NCBI RefSeq assembly: GCF_000143535.2
Contig: NC_037320.1
Coordinates: 372,001 to 436,000, forward strand
Reading direction: 5' to 3'
Length of the DNA stretch: 64,000 nucleotides
Origin: Botrytis cinerea B05.10
Taxonomy: Eukaryota; Ascomycota; Leotiomycetes; Helotiales; Sclerotiniaceae
The number at the start of each line of letters is the position of its first letter. The first letter of the stretch is position 1. Positions 46,841 to 58,498 of this stretch are shown here, one piece after another. The position numbers were made by a program, and so were the translations under genes. The notes beneath the pieces were generated by a model. It did not search any database and was not told the DNA's origin. It worked only from the letters and a program-made list of their open reading frames with translations.

Positions 46841-47882
46841 TGTTGATGATTGAAGTGTAATTTAATCTTGCAAAATATGATTGAAACCAGAAGAAAAGGG
46901 AGCTTTAGTAGAGGAACATCTGGGGCAAATACGTAGCATGAATAAATATCAAACCATTGTAAATGCATCAATCACCTACTTCAATATGCACCGGCTCCAC
47001 TGCCGAATGCCCCCTGTCGAACATCATACTACACACAGATACTTTAATATTGCATCACGGAAAGCTCAACAAAAGTAAAGCACAGCCAAAATAAAGTATG
47101 CATATGTAGATTCAGATATTCGAAATCGTATGGCATTCGTTGATTGTAAATTTGACGGAAATAAAAATGAGACGATAAATCACGCGATTTTTAAAACAGA
47201 CGACCCATTCAGTGGACTGCCAAGATGTAAACGAATCAGACTAACGAAACGCAAAAACATGTGTCAGATTTCAATTCTTTGAACAAAAACTTCCGATAAT
47301 TAACGGCATTTTTTTTCTTCAAGTCGGTAACGTCAACGTTGGTGATATAAAATTTCCATTCTGCAATGTTCATTCAGTGGACCTAAAATGAAGACTCTAT
47401 GGGTCGTTTCCGGAGATGCCCGGTCGGCTGAATTGAAAATCCAGATAGTATGATAATGAAATTAAAAAACTTGCTTCATGTTGTCGGGTCCGAGTCCGAA
47501 TACTTTTCATTTATTACGAGTCAGTAGTGCTAATGTGCGGAATGTCGGGTGGGCTGGAAATGGTTCTGCGTGATTTCCAAAAGACTAGTAGCACTAGCAT
47601 TACGGGTCAATCATTCTAGAAGATATCATGACACCCATGCATACACCTCGGAATGCTTTGGCTTTTCTAGGTAAAGTCTGGTGGATCTCAAGGACATCCG
47701 CTCCTGAGTTTGCTATGCAGGGACCTACGTCAGACCTGTGTCTGTCTTAAATATGGCATGTGATAAAGTTACAGACATCATGTTTCATACCATGGGGAAC
47801 GCTTTTCTGGGAAAAAGTATGTTATATTTAATTTCCTGCGAACGTTTGCAACATATCAATCCTATCAAAACAAAAATGTATC
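46841..47882. other. Spacer between the monooxygenase and the ankyrin gene
   Basis: Promoter of the monooxygenase. The short phrase CATTCAGTGGAC occurs twice, near 47207 and 47371. No gene seen. Confidence 0.5.
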
Positions 47883-50800
47883 TTAGTCAGCGGACATTTC
47901 ATAGAAGATTTGATGTGTACTTTCGGAGGGCAGTCCTGCCTCCGTTGTACTTTGATCAGACGCAAGGTATTGTTGTAGTTTCTGTATCTCCGCTTGCCTC
48001 TGTGCAATGAGCGCAGCGACATCTCTGGAAACTGTGAGTGGAGAGTAAGAGTTTTCCAAGGGAACTTGTGGGTTATTAACAAGAGCTTCGAGCTTAGGTG
48101 CAGTCGTATTTGCGAATTCGGCCACAAGTGGGGAACCTTGATGTCTGCTTCTTTCGGCATCTCCATCATCTTGGCGTGGAGAGAGAAGTGGGCCTGGCGA
48201 AAACTCAGAAGTATTCTGAAGTCGAGTATCGGTTCCACTTAGCTCAATAGGCCTGAGGCCCCTGAATACAGATCCCCCGAGCTCCTGTCGCGGAATCGAT
48301 GAACTGCTCCTGTACACGGCATTCTTCTCCCCATGGCCGAGCTCTACTGCAGAACTTGATCTGTATTCGTTGCCTTTGCTATTCTCGCGCTCATGATAAC
48401 GTCTCTCCATCTCATCAAGCAGCTTGCGAACGCGGGTTTTCCGGTCCTCTGATATATCTGTGCTGTCAGAAAATCCAATCGTTGCGGGCATCAATAAGAA
48501 TCCCCAGCCATGCGAGTCTTCGCCTTCATCATAAAGCTCTGCGCCTGCTTCCATGAGTACCTCTAAAACTTCCGGGTGCCCATAGTAAGCAGCGTATCTT
48601 AAAGGTATATAACCGAACTCGTCGCGTTCTTTGACAGATGCACCCTTCTTCATGAGTAGTTTAACAAGATCGAGATGACCAGCTTTGGCAGCAATACACA
48701 AAGGCGAATCTTTATTTGGTCGATCTCTGAAACGCATTCTGAGAGGCTCGTTGTACGATAATAACTTCTCCACAATTTGGACATGCCCTTGACGACAAGC
48801 AATGCAGAGTGGTCGATCGCCACCAAAGTCCCGCTGATCAATCGCAATTCCTTTGCTATACAAAATTTCTACAATGCGCACTGATCCCTTAGCAGCCGCA
48901 ATATGAATTGGCCTTCTACTCTCGCCCTCAGTCTCTTCTGCGGCATTTGCCCCAGCACTGAGAAGTAGACTCACAATGTCAGGGCTATCGGACCCGCATG
49001 CATAATGCAGCGGCGTTCGGCCTTCTCTGCATCGACGATCCAAGGTTGCTTTCTTTCGAAGTAGTAACTCAACAACGCCAAAATGCTGGCCAATGACAGC
49101 AAGATGAAGTGGTGTCAACCCATCAATATCACTTTCATGTATTGACAATTTCCACTCGAGCAGGTAGTTCACGACTTCAACATGGCCATTGCGAGAAGCA
49201 TAGTGTAGAGAGTTAGCCCTCTTTTCATCAGTGCTCTTCGGATTAACCTTTCTCTTCGAGAGATATTCTACTACTTGTAATTGACCTGTTGCAGATGCGC
49301 AAAGAAGTGGGGTTTTAGAATTGTTGCCCAGGACTTCAATATTTGCGCCTTTTTGGAATAAGTAGTCAACCACATTTTGATGCCCATTTTCACAAGCATA
49401 ATGTAATGCAGTCATGAATTGATTATCTCTGGCTTCCATGTCAGCGCCGTTACGAAGTAGTATTTCAACCATCTGCTTGTCTCCTTTCTTCGCTGCTGCA
49501 TGCAAAGCCGTGCATTGGTCATTGGATCTTGAGTTGATCTTCGCACCTCTCTTTGCCAATAGCTCGACAGATTTGATATGTCCACCATTTGCAGCTGCCC
49601 ACAAGGGAGACCATCCATCCTTGTTTCTCGATTCCATGTCAATGTCTTCATTGAGTAGTAATTGTAAAGTTGAGTAGTGATCTCGGGATGCTGCCAGATG
49701 TAATGGAGTGTCTAGATTGGCATCTCGAGTGGTCAAATTTGCATTGAATTGAAGAAGAAGATCAACTAATTCAGCATTGCCGCAATGGGAAGCGACTGCA
49801 AGAGCAGTTCTTTTAGTCCCATCATGACAGGCTTCTATATCATCTCCATTTGACAACAAAGCCTGGATTTCTACACTAGATCCTGCCTGGGCCGCTCGGA
49901 CAATAGTAGGCGTTCGAAGTCCATTTGGAGAGCTAAAATCAATGCTTTGTTTGAAGTTCATGTCTTGCCCTCGCTTTAATCGATTAGCAGTAGGGAAACT
50001 CGGGCTGGCAGGCTTGACCCGATCGGGGCTTGATAATAAACTCGCAGCACTGAAAGTGTTAATCTTTCCAAGTCGACTAGGCCAGAACTTCTTCCTTCGA
50101 GAGCCAGCTAATCTATCTTCTTGCGGTAATGATTCTCCGGAAGAAGAAGATGAGGATAACCATCGTTTGACCATAGGCTCTGACTTGGCAGAATCCGACG
50201 CGACGCTGCGACTACGATATATGTTGAAATTATTGAAATCCGGTAAAAGATTTGTTTGACCAAGGTAGGGACGATTGTCCAAGCTGGGGCGATGGTTTGA
50301 CGATGCTGGAGATCGTGGCTCAGACAGCGTGATTCCTGTTTCATAGCCTTCGTCAGTCGTCGCAGTAATATTTGTTTCTGGAAGCTGATTCTTTGTGTGT
50401 GCGACAGCTCGACTTCCCCTCGCCGAATCCGTATTATTGTATGGCCGAGAATCTTGTAGTGTACGATCAAATTCAAAAACGGTTCCACCAATACTACTCC
50501 CCAGTATAGATTGACGTGCACTTCTCGAAACCTGTGACCCGGCAGAACTCTCGCGTAGTGATTTTGTATCGTCGGCAACTTTTTGTATCAATCTTTGGTT
50601 CTCTTTGAGTGCCAATAGAGACTTTTGAGTTACTGCGTCACGACTATTATCATGACCGTATTAGCTAAAAATAAGAAATTTCGACAATCGGGGTCTTACC
50701 ATTGTCCTGCCATGAGAAGAAGTTGTAATGCCTGGACTTGGCCATGTAATCTATCTTCATGAGCCTTCATGGTATCCTCGCTCCACAATGCTGCCAGCCT

Positions 50801-51160
50801 TCCTCTGACTCCAAGTGCAATTGGCATTCCATCATTATTTGAGTCTCTTGTAGCTACTGTAAGATCTTTGACTTCTTCAGAAAGTACATCAATTGCAGCC
50901 TGACATCCATCGAGTGCGACATGAAGTCCGTCCATGAACTGCCTTTCCTTTGGGGAATCATGCGAATTGAATTCGGCCCAATCTCTTATCTGAAAAACGG
51001 CAGCTTTTATGGTGGAAAGTTTACTGATTATGAGACGAATCGTTATATCTGCATCTTTGAACTTACCCCGCAGAGTGTGGAGGCCTTGAATCGTCGACCC
51101 AATGAATTGAGCAACCTGCAGGGCCGATGCCGCGACACCAAGAACAGTAACCGGATCCAT
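47883..51160 (-). CDS. Ankyrin-repeat protein with a fungal HeLo-like N-terminal domain
   Basis: Two exons, 51160-50700 and 50643-47883, with a 56-bp intron; 1073 aa. Residues 1 to about 150 (MDPVTVLGVAASALQVAQFI onward) match the type of N-terminal domain common in fungal STAND/NLR-like proteins (Helo_like_N/Fungal_N). A disordered Ser-rich linker follows to about residue 395. Then come about 14 ankyrin repeats (about 398-870), many with the canonical TPLHLAA, TALHYAC and VVELLL elements. The last 200 residues are disordered with a short coiled segment (AALIAQRQAEIQKLQQYLAS). No NACHT or NB-ARC nucleotide-binding domain is present between the two parts, unlike complete NLRs. A role in non-self recognition or programmed death signalling is known for related architectures but is only inferred here. 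Confidence 0.88.
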
Positions 51161-52985
51161 TCAGTATAGGATAACTTATCGTGATGGCGAGTTTCAGGGA
51201 GAATGAAGACAATCATTGAATACTGCGACAACCAAACTTGTAGAGCATGCAGAGCATTAGGAGAAAGAGTGGTGGAGGTTGCACTGCATGCTTATTCTCT
51301 CGACATGCTCAGGAACACTGCAAGAAATACAAGCTGAGCCCCCAAGACCCATAAGATGGAATGGCGACGAGGATCGAACAAAACATATCCAATAACTTGT
51401 GAGATGTGTGCTGAAAGACCCTGCAGCTTACATATGAAATCGGCCGTAACCTCAAACTGCGCCCACCCTTGTGGAAAATCACGACAACGATGGCGACTAT
51501 CTTACGAAGGCACTGAGATCAACAGAAAGAACCTTCATCGGCATCACTTTCCGCGTTGAATCTGTGTCGGTTGATAAACGCTTGGATGGAGGATTCTAAC
51601 ACGCCGGCCAGCTGTGTGGATTTGACATCCATTATCAAGGCAAGTTGTATGCCGTTCGCAATTGCTGTGTGCGGGGTTCCGTCAAGCCCCTTGAAACAAT
51701 CATGGTTACTTCCCGTGTCGCCACGCCACTTACAATACGATATTTAGGTAAAACATCTCGTACTTCCAAAGAAAAGTAAAGAGCTGTCAGAGTATGAGTT
51801 TATGAAATATTTCGGTGACTTCAAAAAGTAAATTTAAACATTGGCGGGCTAGACCGAGCCCGGGCGCTAAAAATTGATAAGCTCACCGATACACCACACA
51901 TCATCATGTTAGACACAACTCGATATATATAACGTCAAATATCACCGCAACCAGGTCCACCACAGCTTCAATGACGACTTTCAAAACACAACCTATGACA
52001 TCGGATGAATGCCAGTGATATGCACGAATCGCCGTTGGTGATTGGATACTTTCCCTGCAAGGCAAATTTCAAATGTCTTCCCACCGAGCGGTGGAGGATT
52101 AGTATGATGCTCTTCTCATTATCTAGCCAAGCAAGTAATCCAGTTTGCTATCTAGCTCTCCCTCCTAGATGTTGAGCCATGAATTCGAATGAGCTGAGGA
52201 GATTTAGTATCTCAGCACTCGGGAGAAAACTGCGGTCGGATGAATATCAGATCGTCTCTACATTTTGACGGATGAACAAGATCGTTGTGGATGGAAATTT
52301 TAACTACATGCTTGATCATCTACATTTCAATCCTCAAAAAGAATCATTTCGATCTTCTTCCATGCGAAGGTGCCTCAAAGGCCAAAAGACTGAGAATCTC
52401 TTCAGTTCACACAGGGAGTAGTAGTATCTTCCCAGCTCGATCCCCTGTGATTTTCTAAACAAGACCAGACCAGTGCTTGAAGCCAGAACTGATCATTAAA
52501 TGAGATCGCTATTAAGATTAACAACCGGGTACCTATTTTTCTGATCTACATGTCCTATATATTTCCTTCTGCAACGATTTGGCCCGGTAATGGATGTATA
52601 AAGTTATTGAATTGAAAAGAAATGCTTTGTCACTTAATTGTGGATGCGTACATCGTATTCCATTTGTCCTGGCGTGATATTCGACCTGCGATTTAAAGAG
52701 ACTCCAGTATTTTCACCTGAATTGTTTCAGGGTCCTGTGCTATCTCTTCTCAGTGTAGCATCACGAGTATACATTAATATCGAATTCAATGAAGATACAG
52801 GACAACGTTCACCCTTCAGGGGCCATGCAAGTGATATAGACCTTTACAGTATATTACAAAAATCAGATGATCTAGTCAACGTGTTCGAGTCATTTATTTC
52901 TCATTCTTGTACGGTCATTTGTAGATAATCCACCGCAGTAAACAGTAATCGTATCCAAGTGTAGCTCCATCATCCTCCAAACTAC
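51161..52985. other. Gene-free spacer
   Basis: Promoter of the ankyrin gene and downstream region of the next gene. Plus-strand frames at 51356, 51556 and 52638 lack protein-like conservation. I see no element. Confidence 0.5.
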
Positions 52986-53972
52986 TCAGCAATAGTATTC
53001 GTTTCTTGGTAACTCGACTACCCATTCAGTCTCCATCTCCTCTCTTGCCAAAATTTGCTCTGCCGGCTCTCTTTCAAGCCATTCAATCCCACCACCACAA
53101 GTGACTGCAAAATACACAGATTCGCCTAAATGCCCTTTATCCTCGAAAAATTCCTGCATCGCCTTGTTCCAGCAGGCTTTGGTTACACCGCCTGGCATCT
53201 CGAATCTTCCTAGGTAAACAATATCTTGACCATATATATTCTTGAAAAGCAAGCTTCCCATAATCTGTTCATAGAGCTTTGCCCAAAAGCCGTCAGTTCC
53301 TTCATCATCATCGTATATCCAAGAAAATATAAGAGCAGCAAGCAAATTGCTCACATCTCCAGTCCTTTCGTACATTATGTTGAGACAGCGTTGAATGTAG
53401 GGAATGGAGTTCTTGGTGTGTTTATAGTTCGGATTACTGCCAAAGAATTCGGGCCAAAAAACTGGATCCTGGGTAAGATCGAAGCATGGGTCGCGATGCG
53501 TCCAGGGTATTTGAAAGTCTAGATAGTATAAATTGTTGAATCTGATGGTGCAAAGGGTCATAGTATAGCTCTTGGGGTCCATCATGTTCTCCGTTTCAGC
53601 TGGTTCCTCGATCATGCTGAAATCGGTAGAGGTAGAGCTGAGTGTCGAAAGTGAAGAGGAGGCCGTTGATAGATCAAAAAAGTCAACCCCAGATGTATCA
53701 TCAGGTGTATCATCAGGTGTATCATTAGGTGTATCATCGGTATATGTGATTATCGAAGAGAAGGCAACGCTCTCCATTGATTCGGGGGGCGGTGTGGGAG
53801 TTGGGGTAGGGACTGGCACGGGGGAATTGGGACTTGAGCCAGCATGCGATTTAGATTGTTTGGTCCTTAGAACTGTGAAATCCGCCCCCAACTCGGACCA
53901 CACATCGTCAGTATCGATGAAGAGCCGTTTAACCATGGCGAGTATATCCCGCAATCTCGATCTTGTGTACAT
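52986..53972 (-). CDS. 328-aa protein of unknown function with a DDTP repeat
   Basis: Not recognised. An intronless frame from an ATG (MYTRSRLRDILAMVKRLF). Residues 40-130 are low complexity: a Pro/Thr tract (PVPVPTPTPTPPP) and a four-fold D-x-T-P unit encoded by a 12-bp tandem repeat, then a Ser/Thr run. From about residue 135 the protein is globular-looking and rich in aromatic residues, with stretches such as LYYLDFQIPWTHRDPCFDL, DPVFWPEFFGSNPNYKH, LIFSWIYDDDEGTDGFW and GRFEMPGGVTKACWNKAM. It has no signal peptide or membrane segment. Confidence 0.7.
   Translation of the reverse strand: MYTRSRLRDILAMVKRLFIDTDDVWSELGADFTVLRTKQSKSHAGSSPNSPVPVPTPTPTPPPESMESVAFSSIITYTDDTPNDTPDDTPDDTSGVDFFDLSTASSSLSTLSSTSTDFSMIEEPAETENMMDPKSYTMTLCTIRFNNLYYLDFQIPWTHRDPCFDLTQDPVFWPEFFGSNPNYKHTKNSIPYIQRCLNIMYERTGDVSNLLAALIFSWIYDDDEGTDGFWAKLYEQIMGSLLFKNIYGQDIVYLGRFEMPGGVTKACWNKAMQEFFEDKGHLGESVYFAVTCGGGIEWLEREPAEQILAREEMETEWVVELPRNEYYC
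53695..53742. repeat. 12-bp coding minisatellite, about four units
   Basis: The plus strand reads TCATCAGGTGTA twice, then TCATTAGGTGTA and TCATCGGTATA. On the coding strand it gives the D-D-T-P repeat of the 328-aa protein. Units differ only at one or two bases, so the expansion is recent or kept homogeneous. Confidence 0.9.
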
Positions 53973-54462
53973 GTTTGTTAGAAAAAATCATCGATAACTT
54001 TGTGATGAGAGAATAGAGTGAACACTTACAGTAACAATTGAAAGGAGTGTCTGGAACTTGCTAGAACTGGGTGAATCTTGTTTTGATAGCCCAGATGCGT
54101 ATTTATATCAGTTATGAGCCAACCAATGATCGAAAAATATATGGAAATGATTGTAAAGTGCGGGTAGCATGCGGAGCGTACTATCAAGCTCGAGAAGGGT
54201 GCAGAATTCTCTCTGAGCCCTTTGTGTTGTTGTTGTCGTTGTTGTTGTGAAATTTCGAAAATGGACAAATTATTATTGTGAGTTTTGGCTGGATGTCTTT
54301 ATGTGCCATTATCCTTGATCTAAAAAATAGTCGTCATTAGTAGCGTATATTTATTAGTCTTTCATTCTAATGATGATAAGCGAGTTTCTAGAAGCAACTA
54401 AGATGAACTTTATGCCATACCATAGAATGTGACCACTCAAGAAGTCCGAAGAACTGATGATG
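53973..54462. other. Short spacer
   Basis: Upstream of the 328-aa gene. It includes a GTT/TTG trinucleotide stretch near 54226-54247. No gene seen. Confidence 0.5.
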
Positions 54463-54832
54463 CTAGAATTCTCGGTTCTTCTTGGGTCTAGCTTTCGAGC
54501 TAGCACTATTAGTTTCCACAGATTCTGTTACAACATCTTTCACGTGATCTTTGTCCTCTTTATTCACCAGCACTGGCTGTAAGCTGCCGTAGACAGATAA
54601 TATCAGTATATATTATAGAAACCACTATGTGTAAGAGTGAATACAAATGCTTTAGTTCCTCCCATACTCCATAAATTAGATGGTGAATGACCCAGGAAAC
54701 ATTAAGGAGAAAGGTTTGTGTGCTATTACCCTTGATTTTTGCAGTGGACTTCACAAGTCCATGAGCTTTCCTCACTTTCCTTTTTTGTATGTTGACACAA
54801 GCATTCACTAGACTTTCAATACTATACCTCAT
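54463..54832 (-). CDS. Small two-exon protein of unknown function
   Basis: Not recognised. Exons 54832-54645 and 54583-54463, joined by a 61-bp GTATTC..GGCAG intron, give 102 aa. The N-terminal half is basic and helical (NACVNIQKRKVRKAHGLVKS), the middle is apolar and aromatic (TFLLNVSWVIHHLIYGVWEE), and the C-terminus is charged (NKEDKDHVKDVVTESVE) with a Lys/Arg end, KARPKKNREF. Without the intron the frame would end in a less natural apolar tail. Moderate support from frame alone. Confidence 0.45.
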
Positions 54833-57208
54833 GAGACTTTATTCGACTTAAGAGGGAAGGTCTATAGCACCTTAATACATCATCTGGTATACAAAGAGCT
54901 TTTCTTGTTACCTTGAAGATCTTTCATCTCATACTTGATACTAACGTTTTCTATTTCTTTTGTCATGATATCGTTGATCAAATCTATTCACCATTACCAT
55001 TTTAACTCCTGCCAAAGTATTCAATGATAATAATAAGCTCCACTCCATGTGCTTCACTTAGAACAACAGCAAAAGGTCATTCATACATCACAATAATGAC
55101 AGTAAAAATTCCTATCTCCTCCCCTCAAGATCTCTCCTCTTCAAGAACTTATTTCTCTACAAGATCAATTTCAGAGTGTGCCCCCAATGTGATGTAATAT
55201 CTGCAGGGCATTCAATGGCTTCTTGTAGCCTGCCATACCGGTTTGTGTCTCCATAATGCTCATTAATACCGTTTATATACATTCTGCTTGTCGATTCTCT
55301 GGTGGGACTCGAGAAAGAATACATAGAGGGAGTAGGTATGCATGTGATGGTGAATATGAATATGGAACATGGAGGCAGTCCGTACTATGTGTAAGGTATG
55401 ATTCAACAACAAGGTATAGTAACCTGACTTGATTGACTGGCCATCTTATTTTACTCCTCCTCTGTCTGAAAATAGGTCCATAAAATCCATTCACCACTCA
55501 ACTCAATCTTCAAAAATTTCCACGCAAGAAATGCCCAATCAGAGATTTAACCCCAGAATGGAAAAATTTAGCATTCTTTCTGATACCAAAATAGAACTTT
55601 ACTAAAGAACAAGTTGAATCCTAAAGACGATTATATGGAACTATCAGCTATCAACTATATTCTACTGTGTAAACAAGTGGTGCTGCTATCACTAGAGTTT
55701 TCACCGTCAACAGAAACTTAGTTTATCATCTGGTATGATTGGAAATCATATACCGTAATCTCAGACGACTTCCAGACATGACAGCACTTGACATCTTATC
55801 CTAAAGCTCATCTCATTAATTAGAGGCTCAAAGTCTAAATCAAAATCCGTTGTCTCATTCCTAAGTGTTGACAGTGCACTCGAACGTATCCTTTAAATAT
55901 GCCCTCTGTGATTTACAAACCCTCTCTTCAAGTATTCAAATCCATTCAAATTACTAGTTGTAAGTATGTATCGACTGAGCAAAACACAGCAAGTTCATCC
56001 ATTCGACTCCATGACGCTCACATTCATCAACCTAAAGTGTTGCGAAACGGAAAGTCCTTAAATCCAAATTACTCCCCCTGGCCTTCTTTGCTTCATCGCC
56101 CTCTGAGCATAAAACCACACCAATCAATCCTGTTCCTGCTCTCTATCAAACTGAGAGAACTGGCGCCGATATAACCCAAGGGAATTTTCACCTCTCTTCC
56201 TCCAAGACTTAACCCATGTCGAATGAGTAAATTCTGTATATCTAGCCTTGAATGTTGGCTTTTTTCTTGTTACAATTGTCTGAACAATATGTTTTTTCTC
56301 TATTCCTTTTCATGTTTCATTAAAAAATTCAGAATGGAGAGTAATAGCACATAAAAATGCCAACACGAACTCCTTCCATGCCCGAATATCTTCCCCGCTC
56401 AGCATCAATACAAGTCGTTAAGAATCACCAAATTTGCAAGAGAACAAGTGATTGATGCCAACTACCTACCAACGACAATACTCCGGAAACCCAAGAAAAT
56501 AAAGATGTGTTCAAACCAAGAAGTTCATAGCGCCGGTAAAGCATCAGTTTTCTTATTTATCTATACGATGTAGCCAAGCCTTTCTATGTAGTGGAGAATG
56601 AGGGGGTGGAGAAAAACACATCACTTAATACGAGAAGTGGCTCCTGATCGGAACTCCACTTAGAGTATCAAGGATAACAGACCTGGGACACGAGAATGAC
56701 GCAAAGCGAAATACTGTGAGCCCCTCCGTCTCATTGTCACAATGGTCTCGGATAATATTCTATTGTTGTTAAGTGGCTCGTTTGAATTTTCTAATATTTC
56801 CAATTCTATCCCATCCCTTCCGCTTCCAGCTTCTGCTACTCCCATATATGCAAAAATGCCATTGACTCGCCTCCTCGTATCTATATTGACCAATCCCAGT
56901 GATTCCACTCATTAAACTCCATGTCATTACCTAACCCATCCATAAATGTTCAAAGCTTTCTAAGCATGCGCCTGTTCCGTGTAACCAGGAGTACCTGCCT
57001 CATCCCTCTCGCCTATTTACTCTTCCCTGACGAGATCCTTCGCCAAAGACCTGTAGTATTTCGTGGTCTACTGACCTCCGAATATATGCGGTTATGTTGT
57101 CGGCCAGCAAGTGAAATGATAATTTTCATCCCCATTTGACTCGAAATCAACGCTCCAGATGTGTTGTTTGTCTGTCCCCCAATTTCCTCTTATTACAACT
57201 CATGCCAT
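54833..57208. other. Gene-free spacer
   Basis: No supported gene. Frames at 55899 (plus) and 56660 (minus) are under 92 codons; the latter has no ATG at its start. CT-rich patches occur between 56190 and 57180. Confidence 0.5.
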
Positions 57209-58498
57209 TTATTTGATCACCACTTTTTCGTATCCCGATCTTTCTAATCCTCCAACAGCCTTCTCAACCCTCTCATAAGCACCCCCGAGTTCGGTCACTC
57301 TTCCCTCTACAAATCCCACAAATCTCCTTAGACAAAGTCTCTCACTTCGACTTGGCAACCCCATCATTAATCTTTCATCCCCGCAACTCCCTACGATTCC
57401 CGCTCTGAGAACTTCATCTAACCTCCTTTGCATTCCAATATCATCTCTAAGAATTTGTAAAGCTTCTCTCATTTTAGCCTGGACTTCTAGTTTCGTTTGG
57501 GTCCTTAAAGTTCCGATGATTTCAGGGCTGAGGGCTGGCTCGCTTGTTTCCGGAGGAGTCTCCAAAGTGGTTTCCGAAGGGGTTTCTGAAGGGGTTTCCG
57601 CAGTTGGCGTCTCCGTCTCCACACCAGAATCTCGTCTTCGACTTGAGATAATCGCTTCCACAGCCTCTCCCAATACACTCCTACTTCTCCTCACTAATCC
57701 CATCTTGTGAACCATCGTTTTCCCAACCAATTCTCTCAACTTAGTCAATGTAATAATGATTAGTTCCTTGGTATCATCACTCAACTTTCTTGTCCGCCAT
57801 ATTGCCATTTCTTTCTTACCAAATAAGAAGGCCAAGTTCGTCGAGAAGCGTGTAGTCAACAATTCTTGATATTCGAGCAAGAGTATAGCTTTATTAATGC
57901 GGCGGATGAGATGTAAAGTCGGCGATGGAAGGGCAGGCGATAGAGAGGATGAAGAGACACAGCCTAGAGAAAAGTAACCGGAATCGGAACAATTGAGCTT
58001 TGGGTCGGTATTGAGAGATTTTCGAAGAGGCGATGCAAGATCGGGAAAAGGAAAAGGAAGGGAGGAAATCTGAATTCTGGTGTAATCTATTGGTTCATGG
58101 ATGTCGAGAGGCGGGACGTCAGTTGTGGTTGTGAGAGCGGGTAAATTTGGTGGGGTTTCCACCATAAAGACATGGTGAACTTGCGATGAGTTACGAGATG
58201 CAGTTGTAGAGTCTTTAGGAAGTGTCTGAAAAGAGAATCTACGGAAGATCTTTCTTATCGTTTTTCGTCGAGGTCTTTTGGGTGAATGGGGTAGTTGCTC
58301 AACGGATACATGACTCGACTCTTTGTTGTTCTCGTTTTCCTCGGCAATCGTACTCGTAATAATGACTTCTTCCGATAAAGAAGGTGGTGAAGAAGTAGGC
58401 TTAAGAGAGTCGATGTCAACAGTATGCATATCTTTCCCAGGCAGCGGCAACGAAGGTGATGAGGAAAAGAATTGGGAAAGACGGCGTGTGAAAGGCAT
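57209..58498 (-). CDS. 429-aa Ser/Thr/Pro-rich protein of unknown function
   Basis: Not recognised. An intronless frame from MPFTRRLSQFFSSSPSLPLP. The first 190 residues are disordered and Ser/Pro-rich with a basic patch (PKRPRRKTIRKIFRRFSF) that may be a nuclear or membrane-contact signal. Residues about 195-290 look helical (IRRINKAILLLEYQELLTTR and KLSDDTKELIIITLTKLREL). A Thr/Pro/Glu tract follows (TPSETPSETTLETPPETSE, about 304-322), then a second helical part with KMREALQILRDDIGMQRRLD. Leucine heptads hint at a coiled coil. A very long purine-rich upstream region precedes the gene, suggesting complex control. Confidence 0.65.
   Translation of the reverse strand: MPFTRRLSQFFSSSPSLPLPGKDMHTVDIDSLKPTSSPPSLSEEVIITSTIAEENENNKESSHVSVEQLPHSPKRPRRKTIRKIFRRFSFQTLPKDSTTASRNSSQVHHVFMVETPPNLPALTTTTDVPPLDIHEPIDYTRIQISSLPFPFPDLASPLRKSLNTDPKLNCSDSGYFSLGCVSSSSLSPALPSPTLHLIRRINKAILLLEYQELLTTRFSTNLAFLFGKKEMAIWRTRKLSDDTKELIIITLTKLRELVGKTMVHKMGLVRRSRSVLGEAVEAIISSRRRDSGVETETPTAETPSETPSETTLETPPETSEPALSPEIIGTLRTQTKLEVQAKMREALQILRDDIGMQRRLDEVLRAGIVGSCGDERLMMGLPSRSERLCLRRFVGFVEGRVTELGGAYERVEKAVGGLERSGYEKVVIK

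Noticed and set aside
56660..56908. 82-codon minus-strand frame
   Set aside because: No ATG at its start and no neighbouring exon found.
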